A stretch of DNA of 64,000 bases from Carettochelys insculpta (Eukaryota; Chordata; Testudines; Carettochelyidae), in contig NC_134145.1 in the NCBI RefSeq assembly GCF_033958435.1, positions 40,761,501 through 40,825,500 of the forward strand, written 5' to 3'. Each line of letters starts with the position of its first letter. Position 1 is the stretch's first letter. The position numbers and the translations under genes were made by a program. Below the pieces are notes generated by a model. That model saw only the letters and a program-made list of their open reading frames with translations. It did not search any database and had not been told where the DNA came from. Positions 43,930 to 56,318 of this stretch are shown piece by piece.

Positions 43930-44842
43930 GTATGTTCTAATCATTCCCATGGCTCCCCACCCCCTCCCCTGCAGGGGCCTCTCCCGCCCTTCCCAGGGTG
44001 GGTATGGGGCCCCAGCCTGGCTTACCTCCAGGAGCATGGCTCCAATAGTGGCCTTGCCCACCCAGAATTTGTGTCCCACTGAACGGTGGCTGTCCGGGGT
44101 GGCCAGCTTCCACAGTGCGATCCCCATGCATTTGTCAACTCGGAGTGCAGGCCACATGCAGGGTGGGTGTGAGACACTGGCGTGGCTCCATGAAGATCTG
44201 CCTCAACAGTCAGAAGTCCTGGATCTACCTTTCATCATCCCACTGGCTCAGTACCAGCCTCTCCCACCAGTCACCACTGCTGGTGTGGCTCCAGAGGCAC
44301 CGTAGGGGATGGGGAATGGGGTGAGGTGAATGCCCTGTGGCCAGGGTCTGCAGGACCCTAGTCGGGGGGGACAGGTTGTAGGCTGCAGAGCTTCCACCAT
44401 GGCCAGGATGAGTATAACCATCTGGGCCCCAGTGTTGGTGGAGGCGTCAGCCTTGGCCAAATGCTGGTGCTCTATGAGCAGCAACTTTCCCAGAGCATGC
44501 TGCCCACAATGCTGTCTGCTGCTCTGCAGTGCTCTGTGTGTGCAGGGTGGGTGTGTTTGGAGCGGGCCCTGTAAGGGAGTTGCTGGTTGTGGGACCTGAA
44601 AGGTCTTGTTAGCCATGTGACCCCCTGCATGGTGTTTCCTGGCTTGTTCTTTCGAAAGGGCTTGTGTGACTGTGTGGGCTCTCCCTTTCAAAGGGCTGTG
44701 GGGGGGAGGGACTCTTTTGAACTAGCAGACGGATATGGTGATCTGCTTTGTGTGTGTGGCTGTGCTCTTTCAACGTGTCTTGTTTCGATATAGATTTTTG
44801 ATGTTCTCCCTTTCAAGATTTCTGTTTAGTGTAAACACAGCC
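43930..44842 (-). mobile_element. C1: truncated Harbinger element, transposase 5' half only
   Basis: The right end GTGTAAACACAGCC is a family-type terminus. Inward on - come a CCTGTAAGG version of the promoter box near 44566 and transposase exon 1 fragments (WSHTSSGDWWERLVLSQWDD, then a GAG|GTAAGC donor at about 44026). The rest of the gene and the other terminus are absent. Frames are broken. Confidence 0.7.
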
Positions 44843-44849
44843 TTAGTAC

Positions 44850-45057
44850 TTACACACATCTCATAGAGCCGGAAGGGACCTCAGAAGTCTATTGAGTCCA
44901 GTCCCTGGCCCTCTTGGCAGGACCAAGCACCACCACCCATGCCTTTTTTTTTTAAATCTATTGGCCCCAGATCACTAAATGGCCTGCTTAGGGATTAAGC
45001 TCACAATGCTCGGTTTAAGAGGCCAATGCCCAAACCACTCACCTATCCCTCCCCCTT
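44850..45057 (-). mobile_element. tRNA-derived SINE with CR1-like tail
   Basis: On -, the head reads GGGATAGGTGAGTGG, TTTGGGCATTGGCCT, then GTGAGCTTAATCC, which resemble tRNA A and B box promoters. An A-rich spacer follows, then TGCTTGGTCCTGCC and GACCTC/CCTTCCGGCTCTATGA, a CR1 3' tail. This architecture matches the turtle pol III SINE that shares its tail with CR1. It is not a functional tRNA gene. Confidence 0.7.
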
Positions 45058-45059
45058 CA

Positions 45060-47536
45060 TAATAGGTATCCTATAGAACAGGGTCTCCTGAAATTTTGTA
45101 AGGAGAGCACAGTGTATTCAGACCCCCTTGCCAACCACCACTCTGCTCCTGTTATCCTGACCTCTGCAGGGAACTGTCTCCTGTCCTTTTTTGTTTGCTT
45201 GTTTGTTTGCAGAAGGCAGCAGCTGGTGCTGGGTGTCTCTCCTGGGAAGAGGGTGTGGCCTTGCTGCAGGACTTCCACTTGATTAATGAACCTCCTGCAG
45301 GGAAGTGAGCAGCAGTTGAGTGTTCAGGTGAACACAGCTGTCCCCATGCTTTACAAAAGGCTCTGCTTGCAGCTGCCAGCAGGAGAGGCTGGGGGAGAAT
45401 GTGGTTAGAGAAGCAGGAAGGCTTCACACTCTGTGCAGATAGGACAACTCGTCTCTCAGCCCAGATGGGCATCTGCCAGCAGCTCACTCCCTGCTCCCAC
45501 CAGGCAGGGCCAGCAAGAAAAGTAAATGCCCCTTCAGCAGCATCCTGAGATCTCCCGAACAATGGCTTTGGGCTCTAGCCCCACCAGGGGCTTTGCTTTA
45601 CAACTGCTAATTCTATTATATAAGTTGTGTTCAGACTTAATTCCTTGAGGTGTGCTGGACTGGACTTGAGCGGAAGCTTCTGAGAGTCTGATATAAAGAG
45701 GGTGGAACACATTTTGTTCAAAGTTCCACTGTTGCTGTGAATTGCCTGCAGTAAGAAGCAGCGCAGGTGACAAAACTAGCACAATTGCTGGCAACCTTTT
45801 TCTGCTTAGTGCCTGGGTCACAGAAATGATCCTGTGGGTCCAGTTGATAAAAAAGGAAATGTTATAAATTTTTTGCTGGTCTTTCTTCCTTGAATGATCT
45901 AACACTAAAAGCCGAGGTTTTCAAACCAGAAAGTGGCATTCAGAAAGCTGATTTATCTGCTGCCTGCTCCCTGTCCCCCTCTCCCCCCGCCACCCCTGCC
46001 ACCTCTGCTGCCACCGTTGTGGAGGGAGCACAGTGCATCACTTCTGGGAGACCATCGCTCTCTTCCAGGGCTTTGGGGGGGAGGGGCATGCTAATTGCAG
46101 GGACAAAAAGTGAGGCCCAGTGTAAAAAGTTTGCTCACCCTTATTGCAGAAGCACTGACAAAGTACTTATGAGGAGTGAATCAATTATATCTGCTTTGCT
46201 GAAAAGTATGTATGTTAGTGAGGATGTCACAATTAAGTTAGTGTGTATTAAAGGTACAGATTTCACCAAACATCCACTTTCTTGGTCTAATATGAAGCAA
46301 AAAATCAAGGAACCAATTAAAAATGGGAGCATCTCAGACAGATGAGATGTCACCAATGGATATTCAGGAATGTTGCTGAAAACTTTAACCAGAAATTTAA
46401 GGTGACATTTTTTGGAAACATAAAACTTAAAAGATTTGCTTTGCAAATTTAATACTTTGAAAGGTGTAACATGAAGGTTTATAGTGCAAATGTTATTAAT
46501 TCAGGGATTGGAAATGGGCCTAAATGTTTCACCCTGTGTTTAGAGAATTGCTAATCCAGTTTTGGGATCACCACCTAAATTCATAAATTGAAACAGCAAG
46601 AAATGAGAAAATGACAAATGCTGAGGTGAATTGAAGAAATGTATTGGAAAGGACCAGTTAAGTAAGACTGTCTAAAAACATCCTCTAATAAAACAAAAAC
46701 TCATAACAAAGAAGTGTTAAAGTTGAGAAATTACTCCAGCAAGGTGAATTTGACCATCTTGTACAATTGTAAGGTCTACTGTTATTAAATCTAGGTGCAG
46801 AGAAGAAGAGTTAAATTTACATGCATTATCACATTCACTTCAGTGGGGCTCTGTGTGGGCATGGCAGTCTGTCGATGTGGATCACAAGGCTGAAGCAGAG
46901 TCTTGGAGATGCATGTGCAACATACAAAACAGAGACATCATAAATTTCATGTGCCTATTTTATGAATAGTTCATCCAGACATCAGCATAATCTTTACTGA
47001 AAGTCATAGCAGTGTCTAGAAAAATTACTCAGCATGGTTCATTGCATGTTGCTGTATTTGCTGGTTATCTTAAAGCCTCCACAACTACAAGAGTCACAAG
47101 ATTCATGAAGAATCTGTATTTCTCTTTTAAAAATTAAAATTCTAGCCTTTGTTACAGAGTAAAGCTTGAAAATATGAAAAGTGCAGCCCGGGGCTCAAAA
47201 AGCAGAAGACAATTGAAACATTCACAACATGTATTGTTAAAAAATCATGATGGGAGATGGGGCTGGTTTATGGGTTTTGAATGCTTGGGAATACTTAATG
47301 TGATTATTTTTCTGGTAAAAAGTATCACAATATCTGGCTGGTATGTGTATTCTCGAGAATATGTCCTCTAGACAACGGTACAGGGGGCAGTTCAGAGAAC
47401 TCTGTAATTCATCCATATACTGGTTTCCTCTACCGGGCTGAAGCTGGGGTAGGACTCTTTCAGAGATGGTCAAATCTTTACCTCCAGCTTATGGGAAGGT
47501 CCAAGGTTAGCTATATATGATACTCCTGCCTCACAT
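45060..47536. other. No gene recognised
   Basis: Several frames of 100-150 codons occur (for example 45890-46345 +), but none shows a recognisable domain. GC content and codon-like structure are not convincing. Confidence 0.4.
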
Positions 47537-47539
47537 ACG

Positions 47540-47975
47540 GGCTATGTCTACACTAGCCCCAAACTTTGAAATGGCCACGCAAATGGCCATTTTGAAGTTT
47601 ACTAATGCAACGCTGAAATACATATTCAGAGCCTCATTAGCATGCGGGCGGCTGTGGCACTTCGATATTGACATGGCTCACTGCCGTGCGGTTCATCCAC
47701 ACGGGGCTCCTTTTCGAAAGGACCCCGCCTACTTCGAAGTCCCCTTATTCCCATCAGCTGATGGGAAGAAGGGGACTTCGAAGTAGGCGGGGTCCTTTCG
47801 AAAAGGAGCCCCGTCAGGACGAGCCGCGCGGCGGCAAGGCGCATCAATTTCGAAGTGCCGCGGCCGCCCGCATGCTAACGAAGCGCTGAATATGCATTTC
47901 AGCGCTTCATTAGTAAACTTCAAAATGGCCATTTGCGTGGCCATTTCGAAGTTTGGGGCTAGTGTGGACGTAGCC
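47540..47975. mobile_element. P5: foldback element of the P family
   Basis: 436-bp palindrome with TSD ACG (47537-47539 and 47976-47978). The centre CCCATCAGCTGATGGG is perfectly palindromic, and arms pair over nearly their whole length. Non-coding. Confidence 0.94.
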
Positions 47976-47978
47976 ACG

Positions 47979-49125
47979 GAGAAATGTGGGAAAATAGACC
48001 ACCCTTAGAATTTAGATAACCATAGCTGGTGTTCCTAATATTCAGATTAACGAATATGACCATTGTGCTCTGTTTTGCCCCACTCATCCCAATCAGACCT
48101 GGAATTCAGAGCCTGATCCCACTCTCTTTGAAGATAATGGCTAAATGGTAATTAACATGGGATAGGACTGGGTCCTTACACTGTTTCTGGAAGATTACCT
48201 TTCTTTCAACACAATAGGACTCTTCACTCACTTCAAGTCATCTTTTGGGGGCTTCAGTGAACTAATAGGCAAATATTTTGTACAATAAGGCATTTTACTG
48301 CCTCAATGTGCCACCCACCCCAGAGATAAGAAGTCATTATAGTGTCTGGGAGCAGAAGGGGAGTCTCTCTGCTGCTGAAAAATGAAGTGAAGAAAGTATT
48401 CCCATAAACTCCCTTTAAATGTCCTCTAAAACATGCCTACCTTGCCTATTCTCTTGAAGACTTGGAAAAGGGCAATAGAATTATCTGGCCATTACTTAGG
48501 AATCCTGCAGCGGGCAAAGGAACAGCCAGCATCCCCCAAGGTGGCTATATGAAGTAGGGAACCTGACCCAGCTTCAGAACAGGGAAATGTGCAGGGAAAG
48601 GGTTCTTTGTCAGGAGAAGCTCTCAGAAGAGGTTATAGCTCCTGAGAGGGACCCTTAGCTGTGATAGCTTACATTATTCTTTTCTAAAGTTTCTATTACC
48701 TAAGCAGGTTAAAGAAATGTGTATTTACAACACACTCATTGCAACATAAAATTGAAGTTTGGTACTCTAACTTTATTTAACAGATAAAGACCACCAGAGT
48801 ACTTAGCTTTCTACTCTTCAAGAAGTCATGTGAGCTACCCAAGAAAATGGAATAGAATATCAAAATTTACGCAAATGAACATAACTGCATAATTTTATCA
48901 GTACAGTGTGCCTGGTTCTGCATATACATGCATTGATTTTACACTAATATAATTCCATTCACTTGAGTGCTTATTTTATTCACTCTGGCTTACCCTAGAG
49001 AAGACACAGGCTCCTTACTTGTTGACTTAATCTCCCAAGAGCTCATAATTTTCCCAGTTTCCATTGTTATTCTTGACTGAAGGAGGATGTACTACCTTTA
49101 CATTTTAAATCATGCATATTCAAAT
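47979..49125. other. No gene or repeat recognised
   Basis: AT-rich sequence, nothing supported. Confidence 0.45.
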
Positions 49126-49320
49126 AGGCTGTTTCTACGCTACATTCCTCTTTTGGAAGGGGAATGCAAATGCAGCTAATCAGAAATACAAATTAGGTGC
49201 TAGTTTACATATCACACACCTCATTTGCATAATGGCAGCCACTCGCTGTTCCAGAAGTTCATTTGAAAAGAAACCCCACTTTTGAAAGAGCCCTTCTTCC
49301 TGAAAATTGTGAGGGGTTCC
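49126..49320. mobile_element. Partial foldback element, Q-like
   Basis: The left end AGGCTGTTTCTACGCTAC, TTGGAAGGGGAATGC, CACCTCATTTGCAT and TTTTGAAAGAGCCCTTCTTC resemble one arm of the Q family, with TTCCAGAA in place of TTCGAAAG in part. No matching right arm is seen. Confidence 0.4.
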
Positions 49321-50685
49321 AATGCCACAGCTTCACGTACACCCTGAGGAAAGACCAACAGCACACTGATCTGGCTTAACACCTCATGGGTGCTGCTGTA
49401 ACTCTGCTCAATATGAGCCTGAGTAGTGAGTCCTTCAGGAGAACTTTTTTTCCCAATAGTGCATCTCCCAGAGCTCACTTGATGTCTGGAGGGCTTCCAT
49501 GATGTGGATGCTACCCCAAAAGAGGCTCAGGAGAGGCAGAGAGTCTCCATTTCTAGTGGTGAGGAGAAAGGTAAGGCACCAGGGATTGGATAGGTGACTG
49601 TGGCAGCCAGCATACAGTGTTGATGCAGGAGGAGTTTGGCAGGAGAGAAGCTCTGGGTGATGGCCCCATGACATAGTACTTATTTAGACTTTGTGCTCTA
49701 GTCTTTATTTTCCTGGTTCCTTGCCTATCTAAAGCTTGTTAGCCTCTTTTGCTTCCCATGGAAAATCTGAATGGATGTCTTAATCATGTGGAGAGAAAAG
49801 ACCCACCTGAAATTGCTTTTATTTCCTTTCTCTTTAGCTTACATTCCTTTCATTAGTAAATCAGCAAAAAAGGTAAAATGCTGGAGATACTAGATGACTC
49901 AGAGCCCGAGTTAGCTTAAATCATCCTCCCTGTGTCCTCGTTAATTTTCTCAGAAATACAGCATGAAATCTGTTTCCAAAACATCTGGACCATCTCTACC
50001 ATTTAGTGAGTGGTTTTTGATGAAGGAAAAGTGTTTGTCATAAGCTATATTGATGCAATGAGAGGAAGCATGTAGTTCTTAGACTCTAAAACTCCCTGTG
50101 GTGTTGCAGTTGTATTCTCTCAGACTTCTTGAAAACAAGAAGAGCAAGAACTTTCATCTGAGGAAGTGTTTCAAAAACAGCCATATGTGACTCCGCAGCT
50201 GTTGACTGCTGACCTCTTTCTTGATGGGACAGAGATTCCCACTGGTGTGAGATCTGATGTTTTTTCAGCTTCATCTTCCCAAAAAGGGAACAAGTGTGGT
50301 GCAGAAAACAGTCATTGAGAGGAGAAGCTAGTCTAAAATTCTGCCTACGTACACATGACACCACTAGAATGTGTAACAACAAGCTGGGATACAATGTACA
50401 CTTTCAGCAAAGATGTTCAAGCATCATTTCCCAAATATTTAGAAAGTGAGGTTTTTGTACAGCATCCCACAGACTAAATAGTCATACGGTCTGGGGTTGA
50501 GGTGTTGGGGGAAATACAGTATTAAAATGTTAACGTTTGCCTTGTGTTGTAGAAAAGAAAATATCAGTTACTGAGGAGGTGGGAGAAACCCCATTTGACC
50601 TCATAGTAACCTTCAACTGTGAGGAGCAAAATTTTATTTTTAAGGGAATTAAAACCAGAGATATGTAAAATAACTGTTTAAAATA
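49321..50685. other. No gene or repeat recognised
   Basis: No feature supported by eye. Confidence 0.4.
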
Positions 50686-51660
50686 AAACCAAGCAGCAAA
50701 AATGTAGTGCTTTAAAGACTAACAAAATGATTTATTCAGTGATGAGCTTTCATGGAACAGACCCACCTCATCAGATCAATTTCATTTCCAGTACAGACTG
50801 ACATTTATAATTAGAGAGGACCAAAAAAAAAATGCAATAAAAACTGAGAAGTCAAATAGGACTGAAGGAGGGGAGTGAGGGGTGAGGAGACGTTAATCAT
50901 CCTGTCTGAGATAACTGTGAGCATCAAAGGAAGGGAAGCAGTCCTTGTAACGTGTGAGGTTGTTGATGTGTCTGTTCATACCATGTGTTAATGGGTTGAA
51001 TTCAAATATGAACTCCAACTCACAAATTTTTTGCTCTAATCTGTTTTTAAATTCTTCGTGCTCTAGGACACAAATTCTTAGGTCTTTAACAGAAAGGCCC
51101 ACTCCTTTGTAGTGTTCACTGACTAGCTTATGCGTACTGAGTTTCTTGATGTCTGCTCTGTATCCATTTGTTCTTTGGTGAAGGCTTTGCCCAGTCTGTC
51201 CAATGTACATAGTGGCAGTGCATTGTTGGCACATAATGACATATATAATGTTGCTAGAAGCACATGAGAATGTGCCTTTATCTTGTAACTAACATGGTTA
51301 GGTCCAGTGATGGTATCCACAGAATAAATATGTGGAAAAGTTGGCAGCGGGGTTTGTTGCAAGGATTAGTATTACTGTGGTGTAGCCTGTGATTGCTGGT
51401 GAGAATCTTTCTCGGACTAGGAGGTTGTCTATAGGAAAGGATGGGCCTGTCACCTAGAGCCTTCTGGAGTGTAGCATCCTGATCCAGAATAGGTTGTAGG
51501 TTTTTAAGACTGCTTTGCAGGGGTTTGAGTTGGAGGCTATAGGTGATGACAAGTGGTGTTCTGTTATTGATCTTCTTGGGCCTATCTTGAGATAGCTGGT
51601 TTCTGGGTATTCGTCTGGCCCTGTCAATGTGACACACTTCTTATACACTGGAGTAACAGA
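50686..51660 (-). mobile_element. Penelope-like retroelement, 3' part
   Basis: On -, coding sequence for the C-terminal region with a GIY-YIG domain is followed by a non-coding tail containing GATGAGGTGGGTCTGTTCC, ATGAAAGCTCATCACTG and TTTGTTAGTCTTTAAAGC. The RT domain is missing, so the copy is 5'-truncated. Confidence 0.82.
50893..51640 (-). pseudogene. Penelope-like C-terminal region with GIY-YIG endonuclease, frameshifted
   Basis: Upstream part: RTPLVITYSLQLKPLQ, LQKALGDRPILSYRQPPS and NPCNKPRCQL, the Cys-containing linker typical of Penelope elements. After a frameshift comes PHIYSVDTITGPNHVSYKI, then in another frame MCQQCTATMYIGQTGQSLHQ and RTNGYRADIKK, the YIG block and conserved Arg of the endonuclease fold, ending near the TGA at 50893. 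The enzyme would nick target DNA for retrotransposition. The first GIY triplet reads TMY, and at least two frameshifts make it non-functional. Confidence 0.85.
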
Positions 51661-53219
51661 GCCCTGCACTTTCTACTCTGCCCTCCCCCTCCCAGCACTT
51701 TCTGAGGAGCTGCAGACCATCTGAATTGTCCTCTGTCCCTGCTCCTCCATCTCCATCCCAGAGCTGCAATGTCATGAATCAGCTGTTTGTGGCATTCCAG
51801 CTCTGGGAGTGTTGGGGAAAGTGGGGACAGAGTGGAAATCAGGTTATTTGCATGCTAGGAAAGTGCTGTGAGTTAGGGGAAAAGCAGGTAAATGTGGGGC
51901 TGTATTGTCCCCATGCATGTGAGGTGTAGGAGGGAGGGAGGTAGATGGGGAACAGAGTGGAGGGCTGCAGGTGAACCTCAATGGGCTGTGAGCTGCTGCA
52001 GCTCACTGAAGTGAAGGAAGGTCACTCATGCAGCCTGTTCACTATTTGTGGTTGCCAATCCCTGACTTACAGAGTCATGCATACTTACATGACTTCATAA
52101 AATAAATGGGTGAATTAAAGCAACGAAACAATTACTTTGCTTTAGCTACATAGGGTGAGCACCCATAGATTGTAACATGTTTTAGCTAACTAAAGTAAAT
52201 AGCGGGACCAGATAGCAAGTCTGCGAAATTGGGAAGGGGATGTGAGGTAACAGCTGCCTCTCTGAAATAAAGCACCAGATAATGGGACTGTCCCCATAAA
52301 ATCAACACATTGGGTCACCTTAAATATAATAGATCCAAACAGTATTTCAATTAGACTTTAAAATGCTATTTGCACCAGATAGGATCCTAGAGTAATGCAT
52401 CTTAGGTTTTTTTTAACCCAGTTAACACGACTGGGTCATAGCCATGGTATTAATCTTCTTTTTGTGGCTGGCTAAGATGAAATTATGGTCTTTGGTTGTG
52501 ATACTATAAAGCTGTCTTGAGGCACTACTCTGCTGGTCATTGGATAACCTGAATTGTTCCTCACTACATTTGAATTGTGTTGTGATTGGCCCACATTGGT
52601 TTTATTTGGCTCAGTGAAACAAGTGCAGGGTTTTCAGCAAATTGCAGCACCTGAAATGAATCCTTGGCCATTATAGTCCAAGGAAGAACATCCATTGACT
52701 TCAATAGGTGCATAATTTCACCTCAATTAGATGCTAAAAACTTCTATGAAAGGTAAGACAAAAAAGCAGTAAAATACCTGATAAAGATCATGCTTGTAAT
52801 AGCACTTTAAGCGCAAATTGTTTTATACTGAAGTTAAGTTTTGACTACTTTGATTAATTGTAGCTGACAGCTTTACAAATTTCAACTGATATAAAGATTG
52901 GCTCACTGGTAACTAGCAGAGGGCCTCTATTAAAAATCTACAATTCTACATTTATAGTAGAAACCATATATATAATAATATATAAATATTGTATTCAAAT
53001 TCGGCTCGTTAACACATGGTTTAAATTGTGATGGGAACTTTCTGAGTCACTACAGGGGCTGGTCTGCATACTTGGCTCAATCTAATTCTTGACCTTCCCC
53101 CCCACCCCTCCACTCTCTGATTTGCTCACCTTGATTATCTTTTTCTGATTTGTCCTCCTTGCTTACTGTTTTTGGTTCTCTGTGCCTTAAATATTGAGTC
53201 TGTTCTGGTCTGGCTATGG
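51661..53219. other. No gene or repeat recognised
   Basis: Unremarkable sequence; a few homopolymer runs only. Confidence 0.45.
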
Positions 53220-53311
53220 TCTGAAGAAGTGGGTCTGTCCCACGAAAGCTCACCTAATAAACTATTTTGCTAGTCTTTAAAGTGCTACTTGACTGCTTTT
53301 TGTTTTGATAG
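53220..53311 (+). mobile_element. Penelope-type 3' tail joined to C2
   Basis: TCTGAAGAAGTGGGTCTGTC, CACGAAAGCTCACCTAATAA and TTAAAGTGCTACTTGACTGC are the common tail. It runs directly into transposase sequence at about 53312. Confidence 0.7.
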
Positions 53312-53951
53312 CTCCAGGAATGTCTGTTTTGTCATCCTAAAGTTCTCGAGCCACCTTTCATTGTCCCCCTGGCCCAGTACCAGCCTCTCCCACCAGTCCC
53401 CCCTGCTGGGGTGGCTCCAGAGGCGCTGTGGGGGACAGGGAATGGGGAGCGGCGGCTGCCCCGTTGCCAGGGCCTGCAGGACCCCTGTGGGGAAGGGAGG
53501 TGGGCCCCAGGGCATCCACCATGCCCAGGATGGCAATCACTACCTGGGTGCCAGTGTGTGTGGAGGCATTGGCCTTGGGTAGTTGCTGTTGCTCCATTCT
53601 CCTGCTGTTCTTGGAGCACGGTCCACACAGTGCTGTGTATTGCTCTGCGGTGCTCTGTGTGTGCAGGATGTGTTTGGGAGGGGCCCTTTAAGGTTGCTGC
53701 TGGCTGTGGGACCCAGAAGGGCTTGTTGGCCATGTGACCGTGTGCATGGTGTTTCCTAGCTGTTTATTTTGAAAGAGCCTGCATTCTTGCGTGGACACTC
53801 CCTTTTGAAGCACGGTGGGGCTCTTTCAAAATAGCAGATCGGTACAGCGATAAGCTTCGTGTGTGTAACTGTGCTATTTTGAAATTCCTTATTTCGATTT
53901 TATTTTTTGATGTCCCCACTTTCGAAGTTTCTTTGTAGTGTAGACACAGCC
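53312..53951 (-). mobile_element. C2: truncated Harbinger element, transposase 5' part only
   Basis: The right end GTAGTGTAGACACAGCC and the box GGGGCCCTTTAAGG at 53680-53693 are followed on - by an exon 1 fragment (WSHPSRGDWWERLVLGQGDN, then ERWLENFRMTKQTFLEL) which ends abruptly at the Penelope-type tail. About 85% sequence-level similarity to C1 is apparent by eye in shared parts, but I did not compute it. Confidence 0.72.
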
Positions 53952-53954
53952 TAA

Positions 53955-53989
53955 CTTCTGTCAACAGATGCTTCAAGTGTAGACATAGC
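53955..53989. mobile_element. Tail fragment of the R foldback family
   Basis: TTCTGTCAACAGATGC followed by AAGTGTAGACATAGCC matches the right terminus of R at 27161-27608. Confidence 0.5.
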
Positions 53990-54149
53990 CATAGAGATGC
54001 ATGGTTCATACACAGAATCCCATCAAATAATGTGGTTTGGCAGATTTTATACTTGGTATCCAGTACCACTTTTGTTAAGAAATTAAGTAAATCTGCATAG
54101 ATTTTTATATCCTCCTACCAGGAAATATGTTTATATTTTCATTCTGTGA

Positions 54150-54433
54150 AAACAGTTTATAGGGGAGGGGCTGTTTGGGTGGGGCCCTTTAAAAGTCTGT
54201 GTGGCTAGCAGCCCTGGAAGGGCTCCCTGGCTGTGCAACCCCGTCCACACCATTTCCTGCCCTGTTGTTCCAGAAGAGCACCAGAGCACGTGTGGACGTT
54301 CTCTTGCTGAAAAAGGGGCAACTCTTTCGGGGGCCCGTTTAGTGTGTAGATGCACTTTTCCTGACGATGACCCTCTGGAAAATGTCTTCTGGAGGATCAT
54401 CTTCCAGAATAAGTGGCATGTGTAGAAATGGCC
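54150..54433 (-). mobile_element. D: terminal fragment of another Harbinger-like family
   Basis: GGGTGGGGCCCTTTAAAAG at 54177-54195 resembles the transposase-side promoter box. Outward lie CCAGAAGAGCACCAG and CTTCCAGAATAAGTGG, and the end GTGTAGAAATGGCC. No coding sequence remains. Confidence 0.5.
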
Positions 54434-54566
54434 AAGACGTTTGAATGACTGGTGAATAGCAGAACATAGATTCTCTGAAAAGAAGAACGTCAGAATCTGG
54501 AATGTTTTTCTTTTCTGTCATTGCTGATCAGCAGGGAAATGTTAAGACATGGCAAAGGCACTCTTG

Positions 54567-55277
54567 GGCTACGTCTACACGTGCAGCCAACATCGAAATA
54601 GCTTATTTCGATGTTGCGACATCGAAATAGTCTATTTCGATGAATAACGTCTACATGTCCTCCAGGGCCGGCAACGTCGATGTTCAACTTCGACGTTGCT
54701 CAGCCCAACATCGAAATAGGCGCAGCGAGGGAACATCTACACGTCAAAGTAGCACACATCGAAATAGGGATGCCAGGCACAGCTGCAGGCAGGGTCACAG
54801 GGCGGACTCAACAGCAAGCCGCTCCCTTAAAGGGCCCCTCCCAGACACAGTTGCACTAAACAACACAAGATCCACAGAGCTGACAACTGGTTGCAGACCC
54901 TGTGCCTGCAGCATAGATCCCCAGCTGCCGCAGAAGCAGCCAGAAGCCCTGGGCTAAGGGCTGCTGCCCACGGTGACCATAGAGCCCCGCAGGGGCTAGA
55001 GAGAGAGCATCTCTCAACCCCCCAGCTGATGGCCGCCATGGAGGACCCAGCAATTTCGACGTTGCGGGACGCGGATCGTCTACACGGTCCCTACTTCGAC
55101 GTTGAACGTCAAAGTAGGGCACTATTCCTATCTCCTCATGAGGTTAGCGACTTCGACGTCTCGCCGCCTAACGTCGAAGTTAATTTCGAAATAGCGCCCG
55201 ACGCATGTAGACGTGACGGGCGCTATTTCGAAGTTGGTGCTGCTACTTTGAAGTAGCGTGCACGTGTAGACGCAGCC
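54567..55277 (+). mobile_element. A5: internal-deletion derivative of the E Harbinger family
   Basis: 711 bp with TSD TTG (54564-54566 and 55278-55280). The mini-frame start ATG is mutated (ATAGATCCCCAGCTG), so the residual N-terminus is no longer translatable from that codon. Confidence 0.94.
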
Positions 55278-55280
55278 TTG

Positions 55281-55876
55281 GTGTATGATAATTGTTCTCT
55301 GTGGGCAACCCTTTTCTCCTCACACTCAGAAAATCTTATTTATTGATTATGTTGCTGTTGGCAGCTGGAAAGCCAGCTTTTTTGTTGTTCTCCAGTAAGA
55401 AAGTATCTCATGATTCATTGCTCAGGAGCTGATTCTAAGCAACTTTTTAAAAATAGTTTGTTGGAAGAATTAAAAAAAGCAGACGTGGTAGAAATAAGTG
55501 AATTGATTGCATTCCTCATTATTCTGCAAAATTTCTTTTTAATCTACTGTAGCGTCAAACTAATGAGGTAAAGACATATGTAATTACAAATAAAGACAAA
55601 TTGGAAAATTAGAAAAACTACAAATACAAAAATCCTCTGTTCCAAAAGTCTCATCTCTGTGGAATCTCAACAAATGTTACTCTGTAGCTGCAAGTTTCTG
55701 AGAGTCTCCTGGACTCCCCAGCAGTACTGTCTGATCTCTGTAAGCTGGAACCATGTTTTGCTTTCCTAAAACCTGCTAAAGCTGGTTCAGCTTCATGGAG
55801 AAGGTGTGCCCTCATCTTTTCCAGACACACTGCTCCCATTAGGCATGGCCATGATGTTTGGGGATACTGAGCACAT
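55281..55876. other. No gene or repeat recognised
   Basis: AT-rich sequence without features. Confidence 0.45.
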
Positions 55877-55879
55877 AAA

Positions 55880-56315
55880 GGCCATGTCTACACTAGCCAA
55901 AAACTTTGAAATTGCCATGCAAATGGCCATTTCAAAGTTTACTAATGAAGCGCTGAAATACATATTCAGAGCCTCATTAGCATGCGGGCGGCTGTGGCAC
56001 TTCGATATTGACATGGCTCACCGCCGTGCGGCTCGTCCACACGGGACTCCTTTTTGAAAGGACCCCACCTACTTCGAAGTCCCCTTATTCCCATCTGCTC
56101 ATAAGAATAAGGGGACTTTGAAGTAGGTGGGGTCCTTTCGAAAAGGAGCCCCGTCTGGACGAGCCGTGCAGTGGTGAGCCATGTCAATATCGAAGTGCCA
56201 CAGCCGCCCGCATGATAACGAGGCTCTGAATATGTAATTTAGCACTTCATTAGTAAACTTAGAAATGGCCATTTACATGGCAATTTTGAAGTTTTTGGCT
56301 AGTGTAGACATGGCC
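55880..56315. mobile_element. P6: foldback element of the P family
   Basis: 436-bp palindrome with TSD AAA (55877-55879 and 56316-56318). Ends GGCCATGTCTACACTAGCC and GGCTAGTGTAGACATGGCC. Shares CTTCGATATTGACATGGCTC with P5. Confidence 0.93.
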
Positions 56316-56318
56316 AAA

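Noticed and set aside
44950..45057. tRNA gene
   Set aside because: Box-like tRNA motifs are degraded and followed by a CR1-type tail, so this is a SINE.
45890..46345. 151-codon frame as a host exon
   Set aside because: No recognisable domain or splice context; length is within what chance allows over a window this size.
50893..51234. Homing endonuclease or repair nuclease from the GIY-YIG-like frame
   Set aside because: The Cys-containing linker upstream and the repeated tail downstream identify it as a Penelope-like element.
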